From: Sanderia malayensis
Lineage: Eukaryota; Cnidaria; Scyphozoa; Semaeostomeae; Pelagiidae
Length of the DNA stretch: 64,000 nt
Assembly: GCA_013076295.1 (NCBI GenBank)
Contig: RQOL01000861.1
Location: 4,092,001 to 4,156,000, forward strand
Reading direction: 5' to 3'
Shown: positions 25,940 through 39,369 of the stretch, piece by piece
How the letters are laid out: each line of letters begins with the position of its first letter
How positions within the stretch are numbered: the stretch's first letter is position 1
Made by a program: the position numbers and the translations under genes
Notes under the pieces: generated by a model
Seen by the model: the letters and a program-made list of their open reading frames with translations, nothing else
The model's database searches: none
Told to the model about the DNA's origin: nothing

Positions 25940-28900
25940 CGCCATAAAATAGATTAAAGCCAGTGGTATGAGTAATAGTAAGTAATAATAATAAAAATTC
26001 TGTTTTCTTTTACTTCGGATGGTATTAGAAATTGGTGACGATGGAAATGATGCTAGTGAATATGATTTTGCCTGCCGATGCAAATGATACAAATGATTCA
26101 AAGCGAAACAACAGGAAACATGGTTGCAGCAATGTGGATGGCTTTCTTAACGCAACAGTGGATTGGCTTATCAGTTGAAGGAAACCGTTGAGAATTGGAC
26201 GTGGATCATCTTCTCTTTTTGGTCGGGGTGGTCAGGTTTTGCGTCAGCTAAATTGGTCGCAAAATAAACACAAAACAAATGAAAATTTCACTACATCCTG
26301 ATCCGGTGATGTTCATTAAACCACCATGTTAAAATAAAAAAATAGCAACGGCAGGCAGATCTCACGAAATGCCAAGTATATCGCAATACGGATTAGCGTG
26401 CACCTATTTTCAAACAAAAATAACTTCATGCAGGAATAAATAGTCGTTAGGTAAATCCTCAGCGATGTTTTTTGCTGATTTTCCCGGATTAAAATCTTTT
26501 TATATTCCATCGGTGACAAAATGATTGGAAAACACGTTAAATTGACACATTGTTAATGTCAAGCCATATAGCATGCAAAAGTGCTTTGTATGCACAGTAT
26601 TTGAATGGGACGCAACTAACTGACATTGAAATGCATGATAATCATTGCAAACACGTAAGCATAATCTTTAGTCCCTGTCCATTCTTTTTAAAAGCTAGTT
26701 GCAAATATACTACACGAGCCAAGCCCAGGGTCTCAACTGACCTTGCATGGCTCCAGTTGAATCAACATAAAACTCCATTAACATCTGAAAAATATTTTCT
26801 CTAAAACCTAATTAAGATATATGAGTAATATACCGAGAGATTTATCCGGCAAATTTCTAGAATATAACATTGTGCCTACGATTTCCTGCTCATTATATTT
26901 CACTATGTAAAATTGCGAATGCAAACATTAGTGGTGTTGACTTAGCTGTTTCTCAGCTTTGAGTTCTGAATATTCAATTGTAATGAGCAAACAGAAAGCG
27001 TAGTTTTACCCTTCAATAAAACAAAACTCCTAATGGACGTGTAGATTCAGCTGTAGGCTATTGTCTAAACGCTGATTAAAACTCTACTTTCAATATACTA
27101 TTCTGTGCCACTATCTGAAGCCTGGATGGGTTAAAATCAAGAGCAGCCTCTTCTTGATCTCGAGGCCTGTCCTAAGCACCCACGTTGTAATGGCTGCAAC
27201 TGCAAAAAGATATTTGAGCCTGCTCTTTGATAAGCTTCTGAATGATTGTGAAAAATTCAGATATATCAACCGAAAAACCTCGAAAGGCCTATTTTGTTCT
27301 ACTAAGCCATGGATTACTAATATTCCTGGTCCGAGTAGTACTGGGAGATTTCTTAAACAATCATCATCTAAGCTTGGATTTTATGGATTAGATTAATGTG
27401 ACATCAAATATGCGCTGCTATGAGTGTTATATTAAACGAAACTTTGCACCAGAATAATAGAGAAATATGGTTGAAATGAGAAAAATTGTCCCTGCACGCG
27501 CATTTGTTGAGTTCACCTGCAGGCAAATTAGACTCTGCAAGCACCAATAAGAAGTATTACAGAAAAAGCAATAATATTTCTTGTTAGATGCCAAAATCAT
27601 TGGTATGTTATTTATTTTTTCCATCTTGTCGAGATCCAGAAAGTATCCAAACTAACATGCATCAGAACATGATAAGTAACAAAGACAAGGCTAACATAGA
27701 AAACCCTATCGCTTGTAGTATGCCCCATACTCTGATTAACGTGCAGCAAACGCGTGAAGAGCTCTGTAGCTTTTCAGCTGCTCTGCCAAATTGCATATAA
27801 TCATTAGCAGAGTATAATACATGCACCCGCTTTAACCGCGCGTCCAAATTATGTTATTCTAGAGTCAAAGCTAATGAAAAAATAACGACATTCATTGCAT
27901 TCAGGCCAATGAATGCTAGAAATAGGACATATCATAAATGTTTTTAAAGTTAATTAGCGTGCTCATGTTAAGAATAATTCAAAGACCAGTGCTTGTGTAC
28001 AGGGCTGATGCAGGTAGCATATTAACTTGTTTGTGGAAAACTCGATAAACCCAGAACCATTTGAGTATGATATCAATTGATGAGTAGCCTTTGTACATAC
28101 GAAAACGTGGAGCCGATGAAAATTACAAACAATAGTGATAAATGTTTCAAGATATTATGTTGGCATTAATGCGCCGTCTTTGAACTGGTCACCAATAAAG
28201 TTAAAAGCCGTAATGCACGAGTCGAAACGTCTTTTAATTACTTAAGCAACATTACCAGCAATACACAAGTGACTATAGCATGTAAACAGCAATATGAATT
28301 TACTAATAAACGGGCTCAATTTGACTTTGCATACATATTCACAAACCACAGATATGGTTGGCAGATTTGGATTGATTGATAAGAGATATTAAAGGCTGCA
28401 ATTGTGCAAATATTACTGAACGTAAAATGGGGATACTTAGCCAGGATTCCCTTATTTGGCTTGAGAAAGGACAATCTATAGTAATCACAAGTTAGATTAA
28501 AGATCTTCTCGCGAGAAGAGATGGCAAATTGTCTCTGGTTTTAATTTCGTTCGACAAACGACTTAATGAATTCTAGTTCCCAGTCTGGATCAAAAGTCTA
28601 GGGATACAAAATACAGTGATACAAGAGAAAGCATCCAAGCTAACTACGACTCACTGTATGTAAAATATCGTTGTTTAAATTCTGGTTTAAACAGGTGCAT
28701 TAGCCAAATATATTACACTCTCATCTGATGACCGATTCCACCAATTTCAAGAGCAGCTGCCTGCTTGTTTGAGGGATGGAAAAGGGTATTAAGCAAATCC
28801 TACTATGTTCCTTAAATGTCTTTATCAACGTCAGTTAAATAAGAGAGTTGGATGTGCTTAATGACAAAAATTGTTAGGAAAGAAGCTAAATCCGCGCATT

Positions 28901-30771
28901 GTGCCTTCATACGGTGCCGCAAATGCCCCCAAAACAAAAGACTTCAACCTCAAGAATGGCAAATCAAAATCTACTGGAACTGCAGAAAGAGAAATGAGAC
29001 TTAATTTAACATTACTCGGCTTAACCTATAGGTGTGAAATGTACGAATCAATTAATTTTCAATTGCCAGTTTGTCTCATTTTTAACTGTAAAGATGATGA
29101 AATATTCTGTTAAAATTGCGCGCGGATTATTAAGTGAAACGTGAGCACGCCCACGGGTTGGTTTTCCAAATTTCAAATTCTAAGCCAGAAAAGACAACAC
29201 AGGCAGGCCACAATTTTAGAAAGATTAACTTGCGAAGGATACTTGCTTTCAAGCTTCTAATCCTCAATCGAGTTTTCGGAGTTAGCTTGGAAGAGGGTTG
29301 AGAATAGCGAAGTGTTGACAACCTCTTCTGCTCCTACGCAGGGCTTTCTCTAATAGTCAATGTAGAAATGAAACATCTATTGTCATAGTTTACTGCGCAG
29401 TGCACGGGATGATGGAGGAGGATTTTTACCCCCATTCTCAAAACTGTCTTATCATGATTATAATTATAGTTAACTTCATCATCGTCATCATTATTATCAA
29501 CGTCATCCTTGCCAAAGCAAACATCCATTGAATTAGTTTTACAGATTAGCTTTCGAAAGAAACAAAGAGCTGGAGAGAGCATGCATTAAAATCAAAACTG
29601 ACAACTGAAACGTTTCTATTTTAGCCGCATGGACAAACGATAATTTCCGGAAAGATTCGTCCATGAAAGCAGCTAATTCGGAAGCATGTTTCATTCATGA
29701 GTATAAAGACACGAGCAGATGAGCCAACAGTGCGTTTTAGATTATCGCAAGGCCAAATAGCGCCCCATCGCACTTGTTTATAAGTGCCGTCAAGTAAACC
29801 CGAAAGGAACTCGGGATTATAAACGGACACAAATGACAAGGTTGTGCAATGAAAACAAAGAAACGACAATTCTAGCGAATACCGAAACCCAAGCCGAACA
29901 TCTCCGAGCATTGCGGGGAGAATTTAGCAACAACTCGCGAATTCTAACGGTTCTATTGGGATTGCAAAGCGGCATTGCAAACGAAAAATTAGCTCCCAGT
30001 TGCTCATGTGTTTTCAAAATTACCGCTGTTCATCCGAACAGTAAGTTCAGGAAAACGGAGCAACACATTTCAATTGAAAATGCTAAAGCGCGTCTGTTCA
30101 AAGATCCCAAGTCACTTGTTTCTCATGGTGGTGACTCACTCACAGTGAATGAACAAAACATCCGGTTAAGTTAGGGACATGTTTTCTGGCGGCCTAACCC
30201 TTGAGCCATTTTTCCGAATGGCGCTATGATGAAACGAAATTGACGTTGTTTTTTACAATGCTCATGGAGTGGCTTGTTTGTATTTTTCTCGATTATTTTG
30301 GATGTTTTGGACTTTGAGAATTTTGAATAATTTCTTTGACTTGCCCCGACGACTTTCTTAGCATTGTCCCGTGTTTATCTTACGTCGCGTCAAACTTCAA
30401 ATAGCAGTCAAATGCAAAGACCAGCAACACAAAACACGAAGCAAGGCGAATGACATGAATATATTAGTAGTAATATTGGTAATAACTTACCATTGATAAT
30501 CAACATCGATGCTTCTGCTGAATATATGATCATCCGTGTTGTTACACTGTTTCATTAGAGTGTCAAATCACGGTCGTTCACGATCTTCCCTGAAACAAAG
30601 TTATATGATATTTACTGTTTAGGTTTAGTTAACTTAAAGGGTATCTTAAAAAACATGAAAAAAAATGGTAGATGTTTTAAAACAGTCAATCTATAACTTA
30701 AGTTGTTGGATTTTCATAAAATCTAAGAGAAATTCTGGTTGTTTGCGTGATAAATTGCAAGAAAATGAAAG

Positions 30772-30962
30772 TACCGTATTTCCTCTAATTAACGCCCACC
30801 CTCTTTTAACCGCCCCCTCCAATAAGCGCCCACCCTAAAATAAAAAAGTGTGAACTAATTCTTAAATTTTCACTGTTTTGTTCAAATAATTTTGCAAAAT
30901 ATTTTTCTAATTTCGCAAAATATTTGATAAGCGCCCGGGAGCTTATTAGAGGTAATACGGTA
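30772..30962 (+). mobile_element. 191-bp MITE with CCGTATTTCCTCTAAT ends, copy 1
   Basis: Bounded by TA and beginning CCGTATTTCCTCTAATTAAC, it ends with ttattagaggtaatacgg|TA. The interior has aaccgccccctccaataagc on the left and a tttgcaaaatattt stretch on the right. A copy of identical length lies in the opposite orientation at 47339-47529. TA flanks and perfect size conservation indicate a Tc1/mariner-type non-autonomous family. Confidence 0.85.
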
Positions 30963-31703
30963 GCTTTTTTTAACTCTTATAGATTGCTCAATTTAGGAGA
31001 CTGGTGATAGTAATAGAACAATAGAACAATAGAACAATGGATTCCAGATTAGGGGGCGGGGCATAGGCCTGGATAATTTGATTCCCTTCTGTTCTGCTTC
31101 GTTCTCACTGAAACTTTTCCACCCAGCTTCAGTAGTTAATCACTAACTCTGTAATTTATGTAAGCAGCAACACATAAATTTCCTTAATATTCATTTAAGT
31201 ATGAAGAAAGTAAAATTGAAGATGCAGGGCTAAAGCAAAGGTCAGACACGTGGTGGAATTACTTTCTTTTAGGCCCAACAACTGGGCCTCTAAGAAGGCA
31301 AATGTTGAACGCAAACTTAAAATTTGGAAAATAAAATGCATAAAGTTTATACTAAAGAGTAAACATGAATACCTTTCCTGATAAAATCTTGGCATCTTTG
31401 CGAAAATGTACACGCGTGAAATTTCTGGAAAAAATCACGTTGCAAGTGTTGCTTCAGCGTGGTTTCAAAATTACGCGCAGCCTCGTTTCAGATAAACAAA
31501 ATCGTGAAACCGAGGCCTGTTTGGGAATTTCAAAAAATGAAATGAGGTCTCTCTTTTGTAAGAAAGTACAACAAATAATGAAATAACAGAAATAATGTTT
31601 AGTGAATGCGTTTTAGAATTAATTTACATCTTGAAGCATAATATATATTACAACACAATAATTAGAATTGTCTAACAAAAACACTCTATTAAAATCAAAA
31701 TTC

Positions 31704-33405
31704 TCACAGTCTAGTCTCTTTCACTATTTCATTCTCATTTTCATCAGGCCACAAAAACATAGGAAGAGATCTTACAGCTTTCTGAAGCATATCAGGGTCA
31801 TTAAACGATGGAGTGTTCGTTGATGAAACTGCAGTACTACTCAATAGTGCCACCTCATCATCTGTTGAATGATTAGGTCTCATAGCAGTTCCTATCTGTG
31901 ATATATCTAATACTGGTAGCTTCTGTTGTGTTAGCAATGGTTGTAAAGGTCTTAATAATGGTGTATAATCATTGGGCGGTGTTTTCTCAGTGTGTGGTGA
32001 GGTGTGGTTGATCATTTTTGGAGCTTTTTGCTGCTGTGGAGAGTATCCATAGACAAGTTTGCTTGCATGATGCTGTGACATATGTGCTAAAACAAAAATT
32101 GCATTTCATAAATATGCATTCAATAAATATGTCTGATTTAAATGCAATGAACATGTTTAACCAATGGAGAGTACTATATACTAAGCATTAGGTTTATTGA
32201 GCAAACTATATCTTTTTACAGAGCTCTAACTTTGCCGATTTAAGTTATATGCATGGATAAATGTGTGTGTGTACCTAGAAAGAAAATAAAAATATATTAC
32301 CATGTCCGTCAGAGTCAACATCTATGTTTGCTGCAGTGTTGTGCAGATAAACAATTGATCCTGTTCTATACTTTGCAATATCCTCTGTTAACAGATCTGC
32401 CAGATTATCATTCAAACGAAGGAGCTTCCTTGTTACGTCTTGTCCAATTACAGAGTTAAATACATTCGTTAAGAATCTATCTTTCTTGAGAATCTTCCTC
32501 AAAGTGCCACTGTCCCATGATAAACATACAGCACTGTCCCTCACAACTAGAGACACCTTGAAATAAAGACATGTCAATTACATGGTAACAGCATTAGCTT
32601 AGATATAACACGTGAATAGCTTGAAAAATATCAATCTGGTACCAGAAGACATGAAGATATGGGAAATAAATACAGAGTGATAATTATAGCCAGCTTATAC
32701 ATACCCCATACATTGCAGTTTCTCCTGATTCAGCAACTGCATACTCTGGTGAATTCACAAATTCATAAGGCTTTATTACATGCAATATTTGCTTATCTTT
32801 AATCACATTAATGCTGGAAGAACAATGATGCATTATTAGCAGTGTATAAGTCTTATGTTGAACTTAATGTTAAACTAAAAAGCATGTCCCTATATGTCAT
32901 TTAAAAGAGACAAAATTGGAAAAGAACGCAGCAATAAATATTGATACACAAACCTGCCGGATAGAAGAATCGACGTTTCGTTTACAGGAGTATCTGTTTT
33001 CGCAAAGGTTGCTTCGGAATTAAGTTTTAAAACAAAACTCTTTTTAGCAAGAGAATGGAATTGATATCTTTGCACACCCAAAGGTTCAAAAAGTTCCACA
33101 AAAACTGTCTCACATTCTGTAGAGAACTTTCTCGGTCGCTTGATTTTCACCAACAAGTATATAAAATGTGCATAGTTGAATACCATGAAGGCAATATTCC
33201 AAATGAAAGTATCCGGAGCACAGAGTATCAACCAGCCCCAAAGAGCAAAAAATAGGCCGGATGAACCAAGAGAACATCTGAGCATAAATAAACCATTCAT
33301 CGTATCAGGAACGAAATAGGAAATTACCAAGCATATGTTCGCCAGTTGGAAAAGAAAATGATTTGCAGGTAGCCATTTACAATCTGTAACGTGGTAGTGG
33401 GTCAT
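31704..33405 (-). CDS. Popeye domain-containing protein (POPDC/BVES family)
   Basis: A three-pass membrane protein with a cytoplasmic Popeye domain; in vertebrates it binds cAMP and works in heart, muscle and cell adhesion. Four exons on the minus strand: 33405-32954, 32813-32705, 32556-32301, 32086-31704, with GT..AG borders in matching phases, giving 399 aa. CDCKW-like start (TDCKWLP), QLAN, WGWLILCAPDTFIWN and an RP-F loop match the family's membrane region (residues 9-95). LLSGSINV, HVIKPYEF, SPEY and VIGQDV (about 147-228) match the Popeye domain. The cAMP-site motif reads NSPEY at 171-175 in place of the usual DSPEW. Residues after about 245 are an unconserved Ser/Pro-rich tail. The frame is open to 33435 after a possible acceptor, so a further 5' exon is possible. 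Confidence 0.93.
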
Positions 33406-33938
33406 ACTTGGATTAGGATTGTAGACTTCCGACACCTTCTAACCTTTTCTTCCGACAAAGTGACACGACAAAAAGTAATCTGAAGAGGAAAGGAACACAA
33501 CACACAAACAACAACAACAGTATCATGAACAGCCTCTTTTCTAGATCCTACTGTTGCATAGTGACGGGTCATCCACGTGGTTGAACAGAAAGGTTGAAGA
33601 AGAACCATGCACCATCATTATTTATGCTATAAGATTATACTATAAGAACTCATGCAAACTTACGCACAGTGATTTATTACCTATCATAAACAATGTCGAA
33701 AAACGGAATATGAATCACAATATAAGCAAAGAAACAAAATAAACAAAAATAAAATATAACAATTAAATGATTTGTCATAATAAAACATAAGCAAAAACTT
33801 GTGTTAAGATACCATGCAACATAATGAATTCACGGCTTATGAATATTAAAAGCGCAGCCTATTATACCTCCTTACATTTCCTATTAAATCAATTGATGTA
33901 TTGGGTCTCTTATCTTACCAATCGTTTGGTGCAGCAGA

Positions 33939-34724
33939 TCAATGGAGACCAGTTTCATTCAATATTTTACGCGCACAGCATTTGTATCGATCGCGAACAG
34001 CGGCAGGGCAGTTGCCAGGCACTTGCTCATAGCCGTCAAGACACGGGTTCTCCTTCGGCATACAAAATGTGCCAGTTCCATTACAAAATGAGCGACAACA
34101 ACGCATGCCACGTGTCGAACAAATCGTCTCGTCATCGACATCGTCGTGGTGCGCAGGACAGTGAGGCTTTACTTTTGGCGCGCACATCGACAGGGCTCCA
34201 CTCGGATCGCATTCCGGCATTGTACAGCCTGGCATAAAATAAGAAACAATTAAAATAGCAAACACAGAAAAAGATATCTCCGTGTTGTACAAGTATTAAC
34301 ATCTTATAAGATACCATTTAGAGCTTCACAAAGATATATACACCTCGATTTTAACACGCGTCTATTTTAAGCTCAGGGCGTAAAGTGGAGAATTGAGTTG
34401 AATGTACTTACGTTTTGTTCGCTTGTGACAAGGACTAGATGTTGAAAGCTGGAACACTACAAGCAAAGAAAGAGTAAATCATAGTAAATCATATGCAATT
34501 AAAATGCGTCTGTACTACTTCTGCATAAAGAATTTCAATACGAATTCAAGTAGTTAGCGTTGAGGGTGCCCTATCACACGCAGAGTAACAAAGCGAGGTT
34601 GCGGAGGAGAAGCTTTGAGTCTGCTACAACAGTTGTTAATTACAGAATTATTGAATACATTCTTACCTGTGAAGCAGATAAACAGCAAAAAGAAGAACAA
34701 TTTCGTGCTTATATCCTGCATCAT
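33939..34724 (-). CDS. Small secreted Cys-rich protein
   Basis: Three exons on the minus strand: 34724-34667 (signal peptide, ATGATGCAG start, GTAAGA donor), 34456-34412 and 34228-33939, all joined in phase 1, giving 130 aa. The first about 20 residues are a clear signal peptide (KLFFFLLFICF core). The mature part has a linker with SPCHKR and one Cys-rich domain: C..C, SMC, HC, IC, RCCR, FC, GTGTFC, PC, GNC and KCC. The spacing, especially RCCRxxCxGxGTFC and V.G.CP...CC, matches the head of the secreted protein at 61740-62807, so they share a domain. I do not recognise it as a named family. It is presumably disulfide-bonded and extracellular. It sits head to head with the gene at 36033. Confidence 0.8.
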
Positions 34725-36032
34725 TGTTATTAATTGATATCTAAAAGTGACAAAAGAAAACATTATTAAATGTGGAAGACTTTAACAGCTCTAAAAGTAC
34801 CTGTGTTCTTGGTTTGAGAAACTCAGTGAAACCGAATGAAATGGAAATATATCTTCGAGCATAAAAAGTAACAAAGACGAGAAATAAAGGGTAGTTAATT
34901 TAACAATCTTTCAAGTACAAAAGGGGTAAACCTTGCTCGTGCAAAACAAGACACGCTTTCTTCAACAGTCAATCTTAGAAAAATTAACAAAAATATTACC
35001 TGGTTAATAAGCTGCATGCAACAGTCAATTACATGTTTTAAGTCACTGTTATCAAAGCAAGGTGTAAGTGGATCAAGAATAAAACTAGATCCTCGGATAC
35101 TCGGATAATTTAATAACTTCAAATGCATCGACCAACACCTGCAATATTCATGCAAATTATTTGTGACTTTTGATTTCTTTGTGACTTTTGATTGATCCTT
35201 ACATGGAGCTTGTGGTTTCATTGTGATCAAGACGTGCATGAACAGGGCACATCTGAAAATAACGTGATACATTGCATATCTTATCCACGTGAATAAATGC
35301 ATATAAAAAAGGGCAGAGCTTGATTACGAGAACATAGATTGGGTACTTGCAATAGATTGCGTACTTGGAAATATATCAAAGCCTAGAAAGAACAAGAAAA
35401 TGAGGTTGCGAATTGGCTAATTATTCCTGATTATTCATAAAAAAGAAAGTCACATATTAGCCTCCTTTCAGTGTTGGAAGAGAGGTTATACGTGTGTAAC
35501 GCAATGCTGAACTCTTCGAATTGTTTAGTTGAAGTTGTTGATTATACTATTCTGCTAGGAAGCAAATTATTTTTGCAAAATTTCTAATAAACTAATAAAA
35601 CGGATCCCTCAAACTACTTCACAAAATCCACAGGCCATTTTATACCGAACGCAATTTCATTTTAGCACCTATTCGGCCAAAGGCGCTTTGTATAATTACA
35701 TGGAGTTTAAGTTTATTTGACACAAACTTTTTCAGCTTGCTAATCTTGCAATTTAAGGCCTGTGTAACATACTGCTCTATATACCAATTTGCAATTAGCG
35801 CCATGAATCAAGGAGCGCATGACTGAGATTCAGATTCAGGTTGTTGTATTGTTTGAGTATGAGATCATAAGCTTGATTCTGTGTATACGATTGTGCAACA
35901 AAGCAAAGCCAACCGTAGCACACACTGCCGGGAAAAAAAATCTTTTTTGCATATTCATAGATATATATATATAATATATGTTATACACAGTAAGGAAAAT
36001 TCATCATTATTGTAAATAACAAATATGTGACA
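34725..36032. promoter_or_regulatory. Divergent intergenic region between two secreted-protein genes
   Basis: This 1.3-kb gap separates the start of the Cys-rich gene (-) from the start of the 955-aa gene (+) and presumably holds both promoters. A strong TATA-like sequence on the plus strand, TATAAAAA, lies at 35302-35309, about 720 bp before the next ATG; if used it would need a long leader or 5' intron. A TA-rich run precedes the ATG at about 35960-35990. A 135-codon minus frame at 34895-35302 shows no domain and I do not call it. Confidence 0.4.
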
Positions 36033-39000
36033 ATGAATATTGTGAGAATGAGCTTTGATGTCTGGAAGTTTTTGCTGATTTTTGGCGCAATATTATTTAC
36101 AACCTGTGGTGAGTTTTTAAGTGTTGTTTACGAGCGAGGAAGAATAATTTTCCGTTCCAAAAGTTCGGGAAAATGTTGCTTTTAGTCTTAGAATCTATTG
36201 ATGTGTAAAATTTGAGGCAAATATGAAGCTATATGGTGCTTGAACATTTCAAATATATTGCAATATACTGGTAGTGTGGGTAAATTCTTGCAAATCCTGT
36301 TGTTGCAAGCGCTAAAATCGTTGGAAGGATGAGTCCATTAATAAAATTGTAAACATTTTAGGAAAACCTGCAAGCCGAAATGCGAAAATCAACTCCAGCA
36401 TAACAAAGCGAGTGGAAATACTAGGTGCCACAAAGTATAACCGAAACCAAAACTCAGTCAGACGGCATAATGTAATACACGCCGGCAGCGACTATGATAC
36501 GGATAAAACAGTCAATGAGCCAGAGCCAGATGAGCTTGAGAATCTCGGCAAGATAATTGACTATAATGGTAAAGTAATAGAGAGTGCGAAATCAGCGGAA
36601 AAGAAATGGAAGGATACCCCCGGCATAAGCAAAGACGTGATAGAAAGAATCAAACAGATACAAGACACGTTGATTAAACGGACGGGGGGAAAGGGGTTGG
36701 CGGAGAGATTAAAGCTCATGCAGCCAGAAAGTAACGTCACAGTGACGTCAGGCACCACACCTGTGAATAGTAGAAAGGTGATTCCTGAAGATGTCGTGAA
36801 CAAGATTCTCGCAAAGTTTCAAGAGCTGAGGGAACAGGCGAAGAATTTAGCCTCATTAGACGAAAATAAAGGTAAAGTGGATGGTAAGGAGAGCTCAGAG
36901 AAAACAACCAGCAGTGGGGATGCTAAAAGCGACAAGAACGATAGTGAAACAAATTCGTCCGAAAAAACCAAACAAGGTAATCAACAAGGCAGTCAGAAGT
37001 CACCTTACGAGTCCATTGGACCACCAAAGGAAAACGAAGAGCTGCGCAACGCAACTCAAAGCACAGTGACCGAAGTTGGCCCGGATGCGGTTAAGCCCAA
37101 TGAGGGTCCCAGCAATGAAGTACCTGAACGAACGAATCCACAAGCAGTACCAACACCGGGTAGCATAGAAAATGGTCAGCAAAACACACGGAATGGTATG
37201 ATGATGAACGGAAAAGTGCCGATGATGTTTATAAAACAAGGTGAAATGCTCGTACCAGTGTTTGGCAATCAAGATGGATCAAGTCAGGGCTTTCAGAGAT
37301 CAACGTCTTCAGCTGTACCAACACCGCAGATGATGGCCAATATGGGACTGATTCCGCAAGGCTCTGCTACCCAGATGGGCCAATCACGGTCCGGTGCACC
37401 ACAAAGTTTCAATCCACAGAATGTTGAAATACCGTCCGTGCCTTACTCGACGATCATGTCACTTATGTCCGGACCACAAATGATCTCCAATCTACCAGCA
37501 AATCCGCCTCAAATGAACGGTGTCTACAATGTTCCACAAGGACCAATGATGAACCAGGCAGGCTTTGCACCACAATATGGTGGCCTCAATGCAATGAGTG
37601 GGCCTGCTGGCCCGGATTCCACTGGCATGGGACGTCAAATGCTTCCAGAACCACAGGGTCAGTTTCCAGGTCCGGGTGGTCCACCAGAAGGCATGCCACT
37701 TTCAGAGCCACAAAGAGGTCCAATGTCTTTTAACAACCAGTTGTCAGACTTCCAAAGACAAGTGTCACCCTTTCAAGAGCAGGGCTCTCCATTTGAAGAG
37801 AGACCGAGGCAAGAAATGCCGAGCTTCATGGGCGGATTGGGCGGATTCCGGGGACAACCAACCGCAATGGGCAGACCAGGTCTCAATGGAGAATTTGGAC
37901 TCGCAATGGATCCATCCGGGAAGATATCTCCTGTTAACCCATCCAGCACCGGATTGATGCCAGCGCAACCGATGGGTCCACTCGCAGGCAATCCGTTTCA
38001 GGATACGCACCCAGAAGCAAGAAACAACATGGAGCTAATGAACAAAGAGAACCAGATGCTTAATCCATACATGTCTAATCCAGTAAACGATTTGTCAGAT
38101 CCGAATCCAAACGGCAATGTGCAAGGAAACGCACGTTCTCTAAATCCAGATGCATTACTAGAGTTGGCTAGATTTCACAAACCTGAACCAGATATGCCTA
38201 CAAACGTGGGCAATCCAGATAATCTGCTTGATAATCTCAGACAAGGACAGCTGAACAGAGAGCTGACAGGACCTGGGGATCCAGAAAGAATAGGTTTGTA
38301 GATCAGTAGTTAGCAATCTCCTCAAATATAGTTTACTAAATAGGCAGCTATGCTATTTCATACCTAACAATAACGCGTGGAACACGATGTGGTGACTATG
38401 AGCCACATTGGGCTTTATGCATCAAGAACCATTTGCCATGCAATGAGAATGGGGAGCAAAGCAACTGATTTCCTAAACATGAACATTGTTATTGTTTGAT
38501 AAATTTCAGGAGTGAATGGGATGATGTCAAGACCAGTTGCAGACCCTTTTGCTGGAACCAATCCCGAATCACTTCTGGACATGCTCAGTAAACGAAACTC
38601 AAAACAGATTTGGAGTAAGAACACGATGGAGATGGAAAGGGAAGCACAGAATCGAGAGATGGCAACCCAAAGACTGGATCAAGGATTACGTCGTGGATCA
38701 ATTACTCAGATTGGCACGAATGGTATGCAAGGCATAAGCTCTCTACCGGGTCTTGGGCAAACTGGATTAGACCCGAGTTTCGCGGATTACACAGGCATGG
38801 TAGGAAACCAACCAATGGACGTAGGATTGAAAAGTTCCGCACTAAATAACCCTGTCGAGAGCACGTTCTTTGGATCCGCGCGGATGAACCAAGGATCGAG
38901 GTATCATCCCAGACAAAATAAGCTCGACATTCTATCACAGAACACGCTACGGTTCGAGAACAGCCGGAACGCAATAGATTCGGGAGATGACAACACGCCG

Positions 39001-39369
39001 ATAAACCAAGCAGATATATACGCCCGGCACAAGATTCCGGATCTTACCGCTTCGAAGCGGACAATCAACCCGTCACCAACTTTACAGAAGAACAACATAG
39101 AGCTGCGGGTGAATGGGCAGCCGTTGGCAGAGACTGGAAGCTTGAGAAGTAAGATCGTAGACGGAAAAGTTCAAAAGGGACAAGGCAAAACGCTGACATC
39201 AAAGTCACCGGTGAAGATCGAGCTCTCGCATAGTGACGATGCCAAAAAGACTAAAATAATTAACATCGTCACTACTGGAAAATACAAGGTTTCGGATTCA
39301 AAACGAAACAATGTGTTAAAAACTCTTAAACTTCTTAGGAACGTAAGCAACGGACGTAAAACTGCCTAG
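36033..39369 (+). CDS. Secreted Gln/Met/Pro/Asn-rich low-complexity protein
   Basis: Three exons, 36033-36108, 36362-38293 and 38510-39369, joined in phase 1, giving 955 aa. Residues 1-25 form a signal peptide (KFLLIFGAILFTTC). An N-terminal part of charged, possibly helical sequence (about 50-190) is followed by a long disordered part rich in Pro, Gln, Met, Gly and Asn, with PQMM, GPQM and PQG-type motifs, and then Asp/Asn-Pro segments repeating NPDALLELA, NPDNLLDNL and NPESLLDML. The tail is basic. I see no Cys in the mature chain. I do not recognise the family; composition suggests an extracellular scaffold. The second donor is weak (ATAG|GTTTGT); if that intron is retained a TAG at 38299 ends a 671-aa form. 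AATAAA lies at 39432-39437. Confidence 0.82.

Larger units (their letters stand above)
18600..31703. other. 13-kb gene desert upstream of foxA
   Basis: No reading frame has a recognisable domain or a coherent exon chain. It contains small elements at 21327-21527, 25770-25939 and 30772-30962, a doubled GC-rich motif at about 20632-20673, and simple AT-rich DNA. Such a desert next to a developmental regulator is often enhancer-bearing (general knowledge); no enhancer can be identified from sequence alone. Confidence 0.55.

Noticed and set aside
29817..30174. Overlapping frames of about 113 and 96 codons on opposite strands
   Set aside because: No recognisable domain on either strand and no splice-linked neighbours.
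34895..35302. 135-codon minus-strand frame upstream of the small Cys-rich gene
   Set aside because: Hydrophobic patches and Cys occur without a pattern; I found no consistent exon chain to the gene downstream.
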